59,301 nt of DNA, taken from positions 1-59,301 of the forward strand of contig JAAAJB010000159.1 of NCBI GenBank assembly GCA_016098155.1, read 5' to 3'. Source of the stretch: Actinomortierella ambigua (lineage: Eukaryota > Mortierellomycota > Mortierellomycetes > Mortierellales > Mortierellaceae). The notes beneath the pieces were generated by a model. That model was not told where the DNA came from. It saw only the letters and a program-made list of their open reading frames with translations, and ran no database searches. This document shows, piece after piece, positions 1-11,095 of the stretch (positions within the stretch are counted from its first letter, which is position 1; each line of letters starts with the position of its first letter). A program made the position numbers and the translations under genes.

Positions 1-523
1 TCTCTCTCTCTCTCTCTCTCTTTCTCTCTTTCTTTCCCTTCTCATTGAAGTTTTCCCAGTGTCTACCAGCTCGGAGGCAGCCACAACATTATTTTTCAAC
101 TCCCACAGTTTGCTCCCCACCTCTCGAGGCCCAGATCACCGCAGTGATTGAGAGGAGGGCGGGGGAGGATCGGAACTGACGACTTTGGTCCACTATGTAG
201 CACACACACTCAGCCCTACTACTTTGTCTACACTCTTTTTATGACTCTAGATCTATGCGGCAGGAAAGGTCTGTCTGAGCATTCTCGGAACCTGGAGAGG
301 AGAAGCGGGAGAACAATGTAAGGGAGCGATATTGATTTATTTTGTTTATGCCGCACCCAACCGCAGCAATATTTTTTTCTTTCTTCGACACCATCTTTGT
401 ACCCCTTAGCTTTGGACTGAAAAGTAGAATTCCTCTTTTTTTTTTGTTTGTATCCTGTTTTTGTGCTTCATAGGGTCGTCAGCCCACGGTATCGTGAGCA
501 TTTTGTTGAGCATCCAGTCTCTC
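1..523. repeat. CT-rich tract and upstream region of the pseudo-E2 gene
   Basis: The first 50 bases are almost pure (TC)n, followed by about 470 bases without a convincing gene. The region ends at the start codon of the E2-like gene at 524. A T-run near 430-450 precedes the start. It is probably the promoter and 5' UTR. No TATA box that I would defend is visible. Confidence 0.5.
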
Positions 524-1757
524 ATGAGCGATAACCCTGTAAGTCGGCGCAACCACGTCCTCCGCGGCAACTTTTTTTTACATATCCAGACAAAAAAAGT
601 GAAGTTTTCTAATTTATGCGTGTAATTGTTACCAATATCACTGCTAGTACCGCAATGAACCAGGACATGATCAGGAGAAGGATGAAAAGAAGCTGGGGCC
701 ATACAATGACAAGATTCGTCATGAGACGATCCGCATTTCGGTGTGTGACCGATTAGAAGGGTACCTGAACCTGATGGCACCAATTATCACACCAACAGAT
801 AGCACCTCGCCCTCAGCATCGCCTGTCCAGCAAGGATCACCCAAGACACCCGAGACGGGGCTGACGACCCCGGCGAGCACACCAGTGGCCAAGACGACAA
901 CAACTACTACCACAACAACAACCACGACAACGAGCGCTGGAGGAGGGGCAGCAGCAGCAGGAGGAGCAGGAGCAGGTAGTGCGATATGGCAGACACCTGA
1001 GCCATTGTACGCGTCGAACAGCATTCAGGGGGCCGAGTTTAGCGATCTGTCGAAGCGACTACTCCTGTGTTACTACGACATTTACCAGGATATTGTAGAG
1101 CGCGAATCGCAACGGATCAAGGACGGAACGGAGTTTTTCAAGGCCGGATTTGAGTTTGGCGGCAACAAGATGGACGGCAAATTCAACTATGCGTCGTTGC
1201 GGAGTCGTCTGGTGCGAATCCGGGATGCGATCAACGAGGAGACGCGTCAGTGGGTGCAGAGCTCCAAGGAGTGGATCGAGACGTCCAACATTACGTCCAA
1301 CTTGCAGCGGCAGTTTGAGCAAGTCCGGGAGTACTATAGGGAGAATGACACGGGCGGGATCGAAGTTGAGTTGGTGAACGGCAACCCTTATGAATGGAAC
1401 TTTACGCTGTTTGGCCCACCCATGAGCAACTACGATGGCGGCATGTTCAAGGTCGAGCTGGTGTTTAGCAACCAGTTTCCCGAAGTGCAGCCTCGTTCGC
1501 GGTTTGTGACACCCATGTATCATGTGCATGTCAACACGGATGGTGTGCCAATCTACTCAGTCACGCGAGTGGACGATGTGCGTTCGCACATTGAGGCGAT
1601 CCGCGATTTGATTGTTCGAGAGGACCCTAAGCCGATCCCATCGACACATATCAATGTTGAGGCGTCCAAACTGTACTTTGGAACCAAGGAGCAGAAGCGC
1701 GAGTATAGCCGCAATGCTCGTCGGTGTGCCAGTCGATCATTAGATTACTTTGAGTAG
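524..1757 (+). CDS. UBC (E2)-fold protein lacking the catalytic cysteine
   Basis: Two exons are inferred: 524-538 (encodes MSDNP) and 648-1757, with a phase-0 GTAAGT...CTAG intron, giving about 374 aa. The C-terminal half reads as a ubiquitin-conjugating fold: NPYEWNFTLFGPP, then NYDGGMFKVELVF, FPEVQPRSRFVTPMYH, and the final helices. Where an active E2 has HPN followed eight residues later by Cys, this protein has HVH and Ile (YHVHVNTDGVPIYS). Both the oxyanion Asn and the catalytic Cys are therefore absent. Before the fold lie a Thr-run/Ala-Gly-run linker (residues ~85-120) and a helical region (~130-240). By analogy with UEV/AKTIP proteins it may bind ubiquitin or act as a scaffold, which is inference. 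The start is chosen because the short first exon joins in frame and gives a clean N-terminus. Confidence 0.75.
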
Positions 1758-2111
1758 TGGACTTTTTTTTTTTTTTTTGTGGTGGTGGAAAAATAGGAAA
1801 GAATCCATATTACTTCCCTACTTTCTCCATCACAGTACGGATTGTCCCATTCATGCGAGGACAAATCGCACGGGGGAAATAGCCTGACCCCAAAACTTCC
1901 AAATACCACACTGGCTAGCCCCTCCTCCTCCGCCTCTTCATACCTACTCGATGTGCCCATTGCACAAACCCCATTTACTCTTCTATTCCTTTGTTACTCT
2001 CATCGTTTGACGTTTCTGTTTTGCTAGTGACTCAATACAAAAATTAAAAATATCCCATGCGTGAGGCAAGCCCTTAGGACTTTGTGACGATCAATTGAGG
2101 ACAATGGCAGG

Positions 2112-2578
2112 ATGATTCTTGAATTGGTGCCTTTGGATCCCAAGTTTCGCTCAATTTTATGGCAGACTACATACCTTGGCGCTTCTACATGTATGCCATC
2201 TTCCTTTCAGACAGCAGCAGCCACAACAGTCAGCCACAAAGGGATGATCTTGATGCGTACAGCTGGATACATCCTTTAGACAAAGAGGGATGGCCAGGGT
2301 GAGGTCAAGCGAGTGGCTACTATGGCTAAACCTCACGATCACGAATGCAAGCAGCACAACCGACCATGACCCCTAGTGTTCTCTGGTACGAACCTCTCGA
2401 GTCGATCAAGACCGTCGTCTTTCGTGGCTTCTCGACTTGGATAAGGGAGTGCGACGGCTCAACCAATCAACGCATCCAGCCCCTCTGTACCCTCGGCCAC
2501 TGTACAGAGTCCTCCTCCTCCCAACTGACCCAACCTCGATACCCTTCCTCGGCGGAAGAGGGAAGAAAGATGGGATGA
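2112..2578 (+). pseudogene. Possible decayed or unrecognised two-exon coding segment
   Basis: I do not recognise a family. From ATG 2159 a frame encodes a 113-aa product if an intron is removed at 2299-2376 (GTGAGG...CCCTAG, 78 nt). It includes protein-like stretches such as DDLDAYSWIHPLDKEGWPG and VLWYEPLESIKTVVFRGF. Two other frames are also protein-like: one from 2112 (begins MILELVPLDPKFRSILWQ) and one from ~2390 (contains RVDQDRRLSWLLDLDKGV). Three frames that each look partly coding suggest an older longer gene broken by frameshifts. It could also be chance, or a real short gene in one of these frames. Confidence 0.3.
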
Positions 2579-2687
2579 ATACTGTTGGACTGCAAGGTTG
2601 CAGTGATCTGACGGGAATAGACAATAACTGACTTTAATTCTCGTTTTTCTTGTTGTATGATAGAAATGTAGGTGCAAAAGCAAATTA

Positions 2688-2918
2688 TTACAAGAATCCA
2701 CAAACAAAATCAGCACATATCCAATTCGCACCGCAGTCAGCGCGAGTTGAGCATTCAACACGTTGAAAGTCAGCTTTTTTTCCTTTGGTGCTAAAACACT
2801 GCGTGAGTCCCCTGCCCACAACGCAATGAACCCAGCAAAAACCGTTGGAACATCCGTAATCTGCCGTGCACGTAGCCGCAAAAACGAGAATAGCGGCGAT
2901 CAAACTGAGTGGCTTCAT
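2688..2918 (-). CDS. Small secreted cysteine-rich protein
   Basis: A single-exon 76-aa protein. Residues 1-19 form a signal peptide (MKPLSLIAAILVFAATCTA, cleavage after the last Ala likely). The mature ~57-aa chain holds eight cysteines. The second half, C-x5-C-x5-C-x4-C (VECSTRADC...WICADFVC), resembles the spacing in Dickkopf/knottin-like disulfide modules. A KGKK tract in the middle comes from an A-run and could be a site of length variation. No enzyme motif is visible. Size, signal and Cys density are those of fungal secreted effector-like or defensin-like peptides. That role is inference; only secretion and disulfide bonding are well supported. It lies alone in a gene-poor stretch, next to the decayed segment at 2.1-2.6 kb. 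Confidence 0.6.
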   Translation of the reverse strand: MKPLSLIAAILVFAATCTADYGCSNGFCWVHCVVGRGLTQCFSTKGKKADFQRVECSTRADCGANWICADFVCGFL

Positions 2919-4413
2919 GGTGAAGATGGGGGTAGCGTCTTGTGTTCTGTTGGAAGAGTAAATTAAACAAGGTCAGGTGTGACTTATAGGTGAACTTCTA
3001 AACTCAAGGAAGGTTGCAAGACAACATTGGACAGATTCTTGGACATACTAAGGGTGGATAGCAAAAGATGGTGGTTTTGAGAGGCAGGGCCGAAAAAATA
3101 TGGTAAAACGACAAAGCAGGCAGAGCATCTATTTAAATAAAAGAAAGAAAAGGGGTAAGAAATCGTTGTCATCTGAGTACGAGCACTCTGCAATTCCAGG
3201 CGAACACGGTTACTGGATCATGAACGGAGGAGTTGAACAAAGATTCAGCAGTTAAACATCCAGAGAGTATTAGGTACCCCTCCCCACCATTTGGGCTTGG
3301 AGAGTACAGATCAGCGCACCCCACGACGGACCGAAATGTAACTGAAGGGCCGGCATGTCAATGAAAAAGTGTCGGCAAGTCAGTCGCACCCCATGATATT
3401 GACAAGTACAATAAGTGCCTTTTAGAGTTGTGAAAATCGTGATCGTCTTCAAGTACAAAGACGTCTGCAATGCCGGTGGACACGGTCACAGTTTCAAGAA
3501 AGCAGGCCCGCCTAGAATCTACAGCGTTACTGAGAAAGATGGGGATCATGGAGTAGTCATGCCCGCCATTTCGATTTGCATAGTAAAGATCAATGCAAAT
3601 TGGGAGTCAGATATAAGCGGTGTCGAAATGTTACTGAAGAGTGGCTGCTCATAGTATCGACATCTATGAGGTGCCTGTTGTCACAGAGGTGCCAAAAATG
3701 GTCAAGTTCAGTTTTTTTTTTGTAGAAGTAGTATTGCATCATCTTGAAACTGCCAATTAGGAGTCGTAGCAAGTAGTCGTAGTAGTATTAGTATGGTGTG
3801 GGCCACCTAGAATGGTCGAATTTTCGACCGTGTCTTTGTACGACAACTGCGCTTACCAGGGGGGGGGGGGTTTTCTGCCAAACTGATTCCGTAATACGGA
3901 TCTTCAGCCCCTATTATGCGACTACTAGGATGGTTTTTCGGTTAGATGCTTGGAGTTTTTTTGTGTAGAAGAAGGTCAAAGATTGTACATTTTCGACCTT
4001 AACATATGAGATAGGGGCAATTTGAAAAGGTCAGGGGTAAAGCTCAGGCGCTGATTGACTGGATTTGGGTGATTGCTTTTTGATTCGTCGTTGACCATGT
4101 CTGCGTTGCACCCTCGAAGAAGCCTCCCCTCCCTTACGCACACAAATCCGTCGCCTTTTTTCAGCGGTGCCAGCGATATATTCTGGCATACAGCAAAAAT
4201 ATGGACGTGGATGAAGCTTTGACTGAGGTTCGTCAATTCAGCGGGCAGTACAACATACTAGATATGTTCGATCAGGTGTTTTCTGGAGACGATTGAAACA
4301 TTTTTATCCATTCTAACTGGCCGGCACCATATTGCATTTTCTTGAAACTGCCGATTAGTAGTCGTAGCAAGGTCGTAGTAGTAGTAGTAGTATCATAGAA
4401 GTAGGGGTTTTTT
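2919..4413. other. Gene-poor region with direct repeats
   Basis: No confident gene in about 1.5 kb. It holds a ~65-bp direct repeat (copies from 3733 and from 4331), a perfect 7-bp hairpin at 3814-3829 (GGTCGAA, TT, TTCGACC) and a G-run at ~3860-3870. A minus-strand open stretch at 3358-3600 (contains ETVTVSTGIADVFVLEDDHD) and a plus-strand stretch at ~4163-4296 look weakly coding but cannot be assigned. Confidence 0.5.
3733..4400. repeat. Direct repeat pair about 598 bp apart
   Basis: The copy at ~3733-3797 reads ATTGCATC then TCTTGAAACTGCC, ATTAG, AGTCGTAGCAAG and a GTAGTAGTA run. The copy at ~4331-4400 has the same words in the same order with a few substitutions. Both sit beside T-runs and a TAGAAGTAG word. 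This is consistent with termini of a small degenerated mobile element or with a local duplication. No transposase is present between them. Confidence 0.5.
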
Positions 4414-6998
4414 TTACGCGTCAAATAGATCGCCTTCAATCTTGATTCCAAACTCCCGTTCCAATTGCTTCCGGAGGGCATCATCCATGAGGGCTTCAAA
4501 CCCATCTGTCTTGCGACCCAGCAGGTGGCGCTCCAGATAGGCCCTGGCCTGCGCGACATGATACGCCAGCGACATGAGCGCAAGGGCCGCCTCGAACCAC
4601 CAGCTGTCGATCTGAGCGCGGATCGCGTTCATGAGGGAGCCCCAGAAGCTTTGGTGCTGGTAGAGACGGGATGGGTGGATTGCCATAGTCGATGATGATA
4701 AAGACGTGTCAAGTTCGTAAGAAGATGAGAAATGTGTATGGTACAAGTGATTGCCTGGTGCGACCGTCTCTCTGTCATGCAGCGCAGAGCGGATACGAAG
4801 ATTGGCGAGCAAGCCGGGGGGCATGGCATCTTCCGACCAATAGATCCCGAGCCCAGTGACGGCCCAACGCGCCATGCGGTTGATGCGGTTGACGGGGCTG
4901 CCGAGGGTCTTGTTATTGGCGCGGACGATCGACATGTTGCGGCCAATGAAGATGAGCTCACGTGGGAGTAGCTCCGAGTTTGTGAGGAATTCCTTGAGAG
5001 ACGACTTCATCTTTTGTTGGAGTTCGTAGGCGTCGGCGAGGGATGACGTCGACGATGTTGGGATACTGGGCGCCCGGTTCATGTTGTAGGGCTTGAGGAG
5101 CGTTGCATTGGCTATCGTTTTTTGGTAAAGGAAAGAGGAACAGAAGAAAATATAAGCAACATAGAAAGTCAGTCCAAACAACCGTGGGATAATTTTGTGT
5201 GTGTTCATCCCCCTCTGCATAGTGGCCTTGTACTCTTACCAAACATCTGAGGATCGCCAATACCCCACTTTTTGCAAATGTCTTTGATTGTATCTTGATC
5301 CAGCAAGAACAGCGACTTCCAAAAGAGACAGTATTGACGACGGAACTCTTCCGAGGCACGCACGTACAGTCCATGATCCAGAAGCAACTAGAAAGACAGG
5401 AGTTGTGGAGAACAAAAAAGAATGAGAGGTCAGTAGAATTCTTCTATTTTTTTTTGGGAGGGGGGAGGGTGACTGAGCGAAGATGCAATCGAGAATATCA
5501 TAGAACAGTACAAGTTGATGTGTCTTGGGGTTGTCAGGATGTTGGCGAACGAGTATGTTTCCCGGATGCGGATCACAGTGAACAAAGCCCGAGACGAAGA
5601 TCTGATGAGCAAAGACGTCGACGACAGAGTCCATGACCTTCTTTACTGACAGATGCATATCCTGGATGCGTTGTCGATCGGTGGCCATGACGCCGTCGAC
5701 CCACTCTGCGGTCATGACCAATTTTGTAGAGTAATCATGAAAGATCTTGGGCACATAGCACTGTTGGCGCAACTTCTTATCCGTTTGCAAAAAGGCATCG
5801 CAAATCTCGGCGTTTCGTGCTTCGTTGATAAAGTCGGTTTCCTGACGTAAATGACGAGTGGTGTACTCGACCGAGAACGATAGCGGCAGATCAAAGACAA
5901 ACTCGTAGATCTTGAGCAGGTACTTGTACGCCCACAGATCCCACTCGATTTGGATCGGGATCTCTGGTTTCTGGACCTTCACCGCCACCACGGTCCCGTC
6001 CTTGAGCGTCGCCTTGTGCACCTGTGCAATCGATGCAGCCGCGACGGGAATCGGATCGAAGCTTGAAAACATGTCCTCGAGCTCCTTGCCAAACTCTTTG
6101 CGGAATATACTTTTCACAGTCTCGAAATCGACCGTGGATGCATCGTCGTACAATGCCTTGAGTGTCCTGCGAAATGAGATATTTTGATTTGTTGCGACGA
6201 AAGATTTTTTTTAGGAATGATTTCGCCGTCATACGATTGGAATCAGAGGCGTCATGAATCTCAAATAGATCCACTACCTTTGATAGCATGCTGGTAAAAT
6301 TGCTGACTGCGCTGCCATGCCTTGACCTGAGAGGATTTGGTGACGAATGAGTTCCATCTGGTCCATCTTTTTTTTTTCTTTTCCTGCCCTTTTTTTCATC
6401 GTACTATGCGCCTGATCTTTTCCAAGTGAACTATTCAGCTGACATACCAAGTTTGACGTATAGACCACTAAGAATAATGAGGTATGAATGAGAAGGAGTT
6501 TGTCAAATTCTGTAATCATGTTGAATAGCCGCTGCGGATCTTCTTTGAGCAATCCTTGCTCTTAGGAGAAGCCATTCGATCCATGATGCTTACCCGTTGC
6601 TTTGGCAGACATGTAATATCCTATCGGCGACACGTTGGTGCAGTTCGTCGATCTTCTCAGCCTTCTCAGGGGTAAAATTGAGCTTGTAGTCAAGGCCGAT
6701 CAGGATGCTGTTGGTTCGCCACCAGGAATAGGACGAGATGAAGAAGGTCAGTATTCCCTTTCTTTCGGCGACATGGTAGGAGGGGGGGGAAGGTCCAGAC
6801 TCACGGGACAACACGGGAAGTATCATCAACCATGTCTTTTTACCCGTTGAAGGCAAGGCGCGAAGTTCGCTGGACTGTCTTGGCGTTGTAGTGGGTGTCG
6901 ATCAGATAGAGGCCCGCGGCGGTTGTGGAGGCAAGGGCTATGTTGCGCCCTGTGCGGAGTGTGAACAAGCGCCGAATGAGGGGTACCCGTGGTGGCAT
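4414..6998 (-). CDS. MCP2: ABC1/UbiB atypical kinase-like protein, mitochondrial (ADCK1/Mcp2 group)
   Basis: Seven exons are inferred on the minus strand: 6998-6844, 6707-6594, 6467-6448 (20 nt), 6326-6278, 6166-5512, 5387-5240 and 5111-4414. All phases match and give 612 aa. The N-terminus is Arg-rich (MPPRVPLIRRLFTLRTGR), as in mitochondrial presequences, followed by a short hydrophobic stretch. Family motifs appear in order: the KxGQ motif (VKLGQGMA), the Ala-rich loop (AAASIAQVHKA), the lysine of VAVKVQKP, the catalytic loop GFVHCDPHPGNILV and the metal-binding LLDHGLYV. These are ABC1 kinase hallmarks; yeast Mcp2/Cqd2 and human ADCK1 act in mitochondrial lipid and coenzyme Q homeostasis. 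The length is usual. It is divergent from UXT, so their upstream regions share 570 bp. Confidence 0.87.
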
Positions 6999-7568
6999 GG
7001 AAGCAACAAATTCAATGTCTTCTAAACAGACTGACAGCAAAATTGGGGGAGAGGCAATGAGGAGCGCCAGGCAGGGAAAGAGAGGATGTAGATGTTGAAT
7101 GGAATGGAACGAGGAGAGAGAGTGTGTGTGTGAGAGAGAGTGAGGGAGCGAGTGTTTGAAGTTTTTTGTGTGCTCCCAACGCTCAAACAAGGTTTTTGCC
7201 TTACTTGGCCACAACCGTTACCTCACCCTGCCCCACCCCCCCCTTCCTCGATCACAATTGCGCTGCTTCAGTCTCCGGAAGGACACCTTTGGAGAGCGTG
7301 CCATCTGGCATACGCGTAACGCGTCAACCTAAAAGGCGTTCTTGGCCCTCTTTCTTCCGATGAGAAGTATGTAGAAGAACTAACTGAAGAAAAAAAATAG
7401 CTGCTTGCGTAGCACCACCAGCAATATCTTTAGAGGGTATCACCATACATCAAAGGCCAAAGGGTGACTGATAAAACGCCACCATTTCCAATTCCACCAG
7501 AAAGAAACACATGCAAGTACCATTTCCCACCACCTTCCTTCATTCTGCACGACGCACAGCACTGAGCC
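6999..7568. promoter_or_regulatory. Shared divergent upstream region of the ABC1 kinase and UXT genes
   Basis: These 570 bases separate two start codons facing away from each other. They contain a (GT/GA)-rich stretch near 7110-7150, a pyrimidine-rich C-run near 7230-7250 and a short A-run near 7388. No gene is seen. A bidirectional promoter is inferred from gene order only. Confidence 0.45.
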
Positions 7569-8427
7569 ATGGATCCCATTGTCCAGGAGAAACTTGCTCG
7601 TTACGAGACATTTGTCAATGACACTCTCAAGCGCGATCTCAAGGACGCCCTCGATCGCCGTGATGCCATCTATGATCAGATCTCAGACTAGTACGTTGTA
7701 CTCTTTGGGCCTTGGCCGCTAAGAAAAATCAATGGACATGGGACATATCTAACCACTGCCTCCCTTCGTCACCATGACACGCTACAAAAACATTATTAGC
7801 CTCAAGCTGGCAAAAGATATCGAGATCATCAAATCCAACAAACTCACAGAGATGAAGACCCAGGTCGACATTGGCTCCAACTTTTATGTCCAGGCTAAAG
7901 TGTAAGGCGTTTCGCAACAAGTGGATCTGAGACTGATGTTCTTGTGCAGCGCTGCACTAAACTAATGCAAATGATCATCCTTACTTTTTCCCTTCACTAG
8001 TCCAGACACAAGCTACATCTATATCGACGTTGGCTTTGGATTCCACGCTCAGTTAACACTTGACGAGGCGCTTACATTTATCACAAAGAAGGAAAAGCAC
8101 TTGCACAAGTATGTTTTATGCCTCTGCCTCAACAGATTGGAGCTTTGCATGACTTGGGTCTTTTTTCTTGATTTTATGGATGTTATGTTTTTTTTTTCTC
8201 TCAGTATCACGATATTTTGCTCCGCAACAGTCTCGCATCCGTTGTGTTAAAGAAGGCACTCATATCTTGTTGATCCATTTCGTTTTCAATGCGTCAATAG
8301 GAAAGCGGAAGTACTCACGGACAAGGCAGCCAAGATCAAGGCCAACATCCAACTTGTATTTGAGGCGATGGGGGAGATCATGAACCTCAACAATTCAACC
8401 CAGACGAGAAACTTGGATTTTATGTGA
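7569..8427 (+). CDS. UXT: UXT/prefoldin-like alpha subunit
   Basis: Four exons are inferred: 7569-7690, 7800-7901, 8001-8108 and 8301-8427. Every junction is GT...AG and in phase, giving 152 aa against 157 in human UXT. The spliced protein aligns without gaps to the UXT core: LARYETFVNDTLKRDL, then YDQISDYLKLAKDIE, MKTQVDIGSNFYVQAKV, PDTSYIYIDVGFGFHAQLTL and a C-terminal coiled coil. Prefoldin alpha subunits have two helices joined by beta hairpins. UXT is part of the prefoldin-like (R2TP-associated) chaperone complex and a transcription cofactor in animals. That role here is by homology. It is convergent with the Nox gene, whose stop codon lies 280 bp away. Confidence 0.88.
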
Positions 8428-8707
8428 TCCTTCCATCGTGAAACACCGCCTACCATGTAACATATTTTTTTTTCAACACTGTACAACCGAAAAAAAGGAT
8501 CGAGTCAAAAGCACAATCATGGGGACTCTATCCATGTACAATACATACACACTCCTCATTTTCAGCATCACCACTCTGCAATAATAATTTTTTTTACCAT
8601 ATCGCGCTCATGTTTATGTTGTATGAAAGGCATGACGATAAATGGTGACAAAGACTAGTGTACAAGGTGATCAGCAAACCGACAACAAGAAACAAACAAA
8701 ACGGCAC

Positions 8708-11095
8708 CTATTCCGTCACAAACACAAATCGCGTCTGTTCATCGCTGTGCTGCTGACACTCGCGTTCCAGCATCTTGGCCAGGGCAGGTGACCCAGAGTA
8801 AAAGACGCCGACCTGGATCTGTGACTGTGCGAATCCTGCCTGCAGCTGATGGTGATGGCCCTTGCCCCTCCGGAGCGGAGGCCAAAGGGACCACGACGAT
8901 CGATAGGCATGACTAGGAGGATCTCTACTATCGCCAGCTTCATCCTCATCACTGTGCTCGTCGTCCTCGTCCTCATGGTCGTGATCATCGTTGCCAGGAT
9001 GATGACGAAGACTCTGCTGTTGTCGTTCATGTTGTTGCTGTTGCCGCTCACGGCCGATGGTTGACTTTAGATCCCGCAAAATCCGGTGAAATCTTGGCCG
9101 CCCAAAATGGATGTTGTTCTGACCAAGAATGCCGTTGCTTCCGGAAATGGTATCATCCTCGTCATCCTCCCCCTCCCTCTCCGCTGTCGTTGTGACTCCA
9201 CATCCTACGGTGGTATTGGAGGTTTTGGCGACTGTAGTGGTAGTAGTAGAAGTAGTAGAAGGAGTAAAAGTAGAAGACGGAACAATGGATTGGTGTAGTG
9301 CGGGTGAACGCACCTGAGGCGGCGATTTTAGTGTTGAGAGCGAGATGTTGGACACGGTGCTGCCACGTGGCAGCAATTGATCACCCTGGAACAAGGACCG
9401 TGGCGACAGGAGCTCATCGTGCTCCTCAGCATCGTCGTCCTCATCATCCGAATAGCTGTGTCGCCTCGGGTTCCTGTTATCGTCCATCTGAATCGTCCAG
9501 GCCGCCGCCGTTTCACGATCCTGCTCCTGAGCCTGCCTTGGGAACGAGGTCCTAGTACTTCGGACCAATTGTTCCAAAAATATGGCCTTGGCTCTCCTCT
9601 TTGAATTGATCTTGTTGTCCATCATCCGGTGGGTATTGTGGCCTTCGAGGAGATCGGAAGTCGTAGAGGAGGATGGGGTGGTTGTCACCAAAACTGATGG
9701 AGCCGTAAAGTAGATGTGGATGCGGATCAGGCCCATGCGGAACAGCTCCAGGGTCTTGTCCATGGAGAAGAGCGACTTGAACCAGTCGAGCCTCTTGGTG
9801 TCCCGCGTGACCCAGTATAGATCCAGACTTTTCAACCGTGAGTTTTGCGTGATCTGATGACGGAACCTATTTTACACCGTCAGTAGAGAATCCATCCTCA
9901 TTTTTGTTTTAGTCTCGAGCCACCACAACAAAAGAACCACACCTTCACGTAACGAAAACACACACGCACACACTTACCAGATATGCCGCAGAATGCCAGA
10001 AAATGTGGTGATACCCGTGCCAGTGCCGATGAGCACCGCATGGTCAAAGTCAAGCACATCCCGCCGAAGACCCCCATAGGGGCCATCCACACGGATCCGA
10101 GGCAGGACCGCCGGATCGTCCACGACCACAGACTGGTCCAGGTACGGCCGGCGATCATTGATCGACGACCTGCCATAACCCAAGGCCTCGCCCAGAGCAC
10201 AGGTCCAGTCGCCGTCCTGGCGAATGTCGAGCGTCATGGTGCTTTCAATGGGCGAAGATGTGATGGTGAACGGGTGCCACTGGTACTTGGACAGCGTTGG
10301 GATATTGAGATACAGATGCTGGCCAGGGTGGTACCGTTGCAGATGCAACGGAGGTCGGAAACACAGCTCCAGCGCGCCTCCCGGGTGTGCCGTGGCCGAT
10401 ATCAGCGGGATCGCTCGTCGCGAGTCGAGATAGCGAAGAGCACGATCCAGACCGTACAAACTCGTCGCCACCACCACATACCGCCACGACCCGTAGCCAC
10501 GACAGACCCCGTCATTGGTCTTGACAAAACAGCCATAGGCGTGGAAGCTGAACAGCACCATCACGACCACAAACAGGTGGTGTGTATACCAAAAGACCTC
10601 AAATTTTGGTCGTCGGATCCGACGGTGCGCCGTCGCAAACATGGCCCCCAGTAGGATGAGCATGCCATACCCAGTCAATCCAGCCCAGGTTCCGAAATGG
10701 TACGACCACATGGAACCGAACCCGAGAATTTGGAGACGAAAGAAATTGATGCAGTGGCCACCCAGGTGGATCCCGGTGAAGACGGCAATGTAGACAGCCA
10801 TGTACTTGTGAAACAGGACCATGCTCGAGTAGCTGCCCTCCGAGACCGAGCCTTGGCCCCAGCCAAAGAGAGCGTGGGTGAGGCGAGCGAGGAGCGAGAG
10901 CAGCTTGCGGCAGGCCGGGATCATGATCAAGACCATGTCCATGGCCAGGCAGAGCGCTGCTCCGCGGGAGAAGTAGATGGACCAGCCTATGCGGTTGATA
11001 TTGGAGAGCTCGCTGTCGAGCCTCTGTAGTTGAAAGCCATAGACAAAGACGGCCAAGTGCAGGAGCAGCAACGAGGCCTTTAGCTTTGTTAACAT
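8708..11095 (-). CDS. NADPH oxidase (Nox family flavocytochrome)
   Basis: Two exons are inferred: 11095-9978 and 9866-8708, 758 aa. The intron splits the Trp codon of RHIW|FRHQ, giving the expected Nox sequence LKSLDLYWVTRDT. The N-terminal ferric-reductase domain has about six membrane segments. Heme ligands H96/H110 (spacing 14) and H172/H185 (spacing 13) match gp91phox exactly. HPFTITSSP (274-282) is the FAD site and GTGTGITTFSG (358-368) the first NADPH site. No EF-hand is present. A long Ser/Thr-, Asp/Glu- and Gln-rich insertion splits the NADPH domain before NIHFGRP. At the C-terminus the usual CGP Cys motif reads SGSP (VGVFYSGSPALAKML). It makes superoxide from NADPH; fungal Nox enzymes act in hyphal differentiation. 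In-frame upstream Met codons exist (to 11170), but MLTKLKAS gives the best start. Confidence 0.86.

Noticed and set aside
719..1024. Minus-strand frame with a poly-Val run
   Set aside because: Antisense to the Thr-run of the E2-like gene; no motif or start context.
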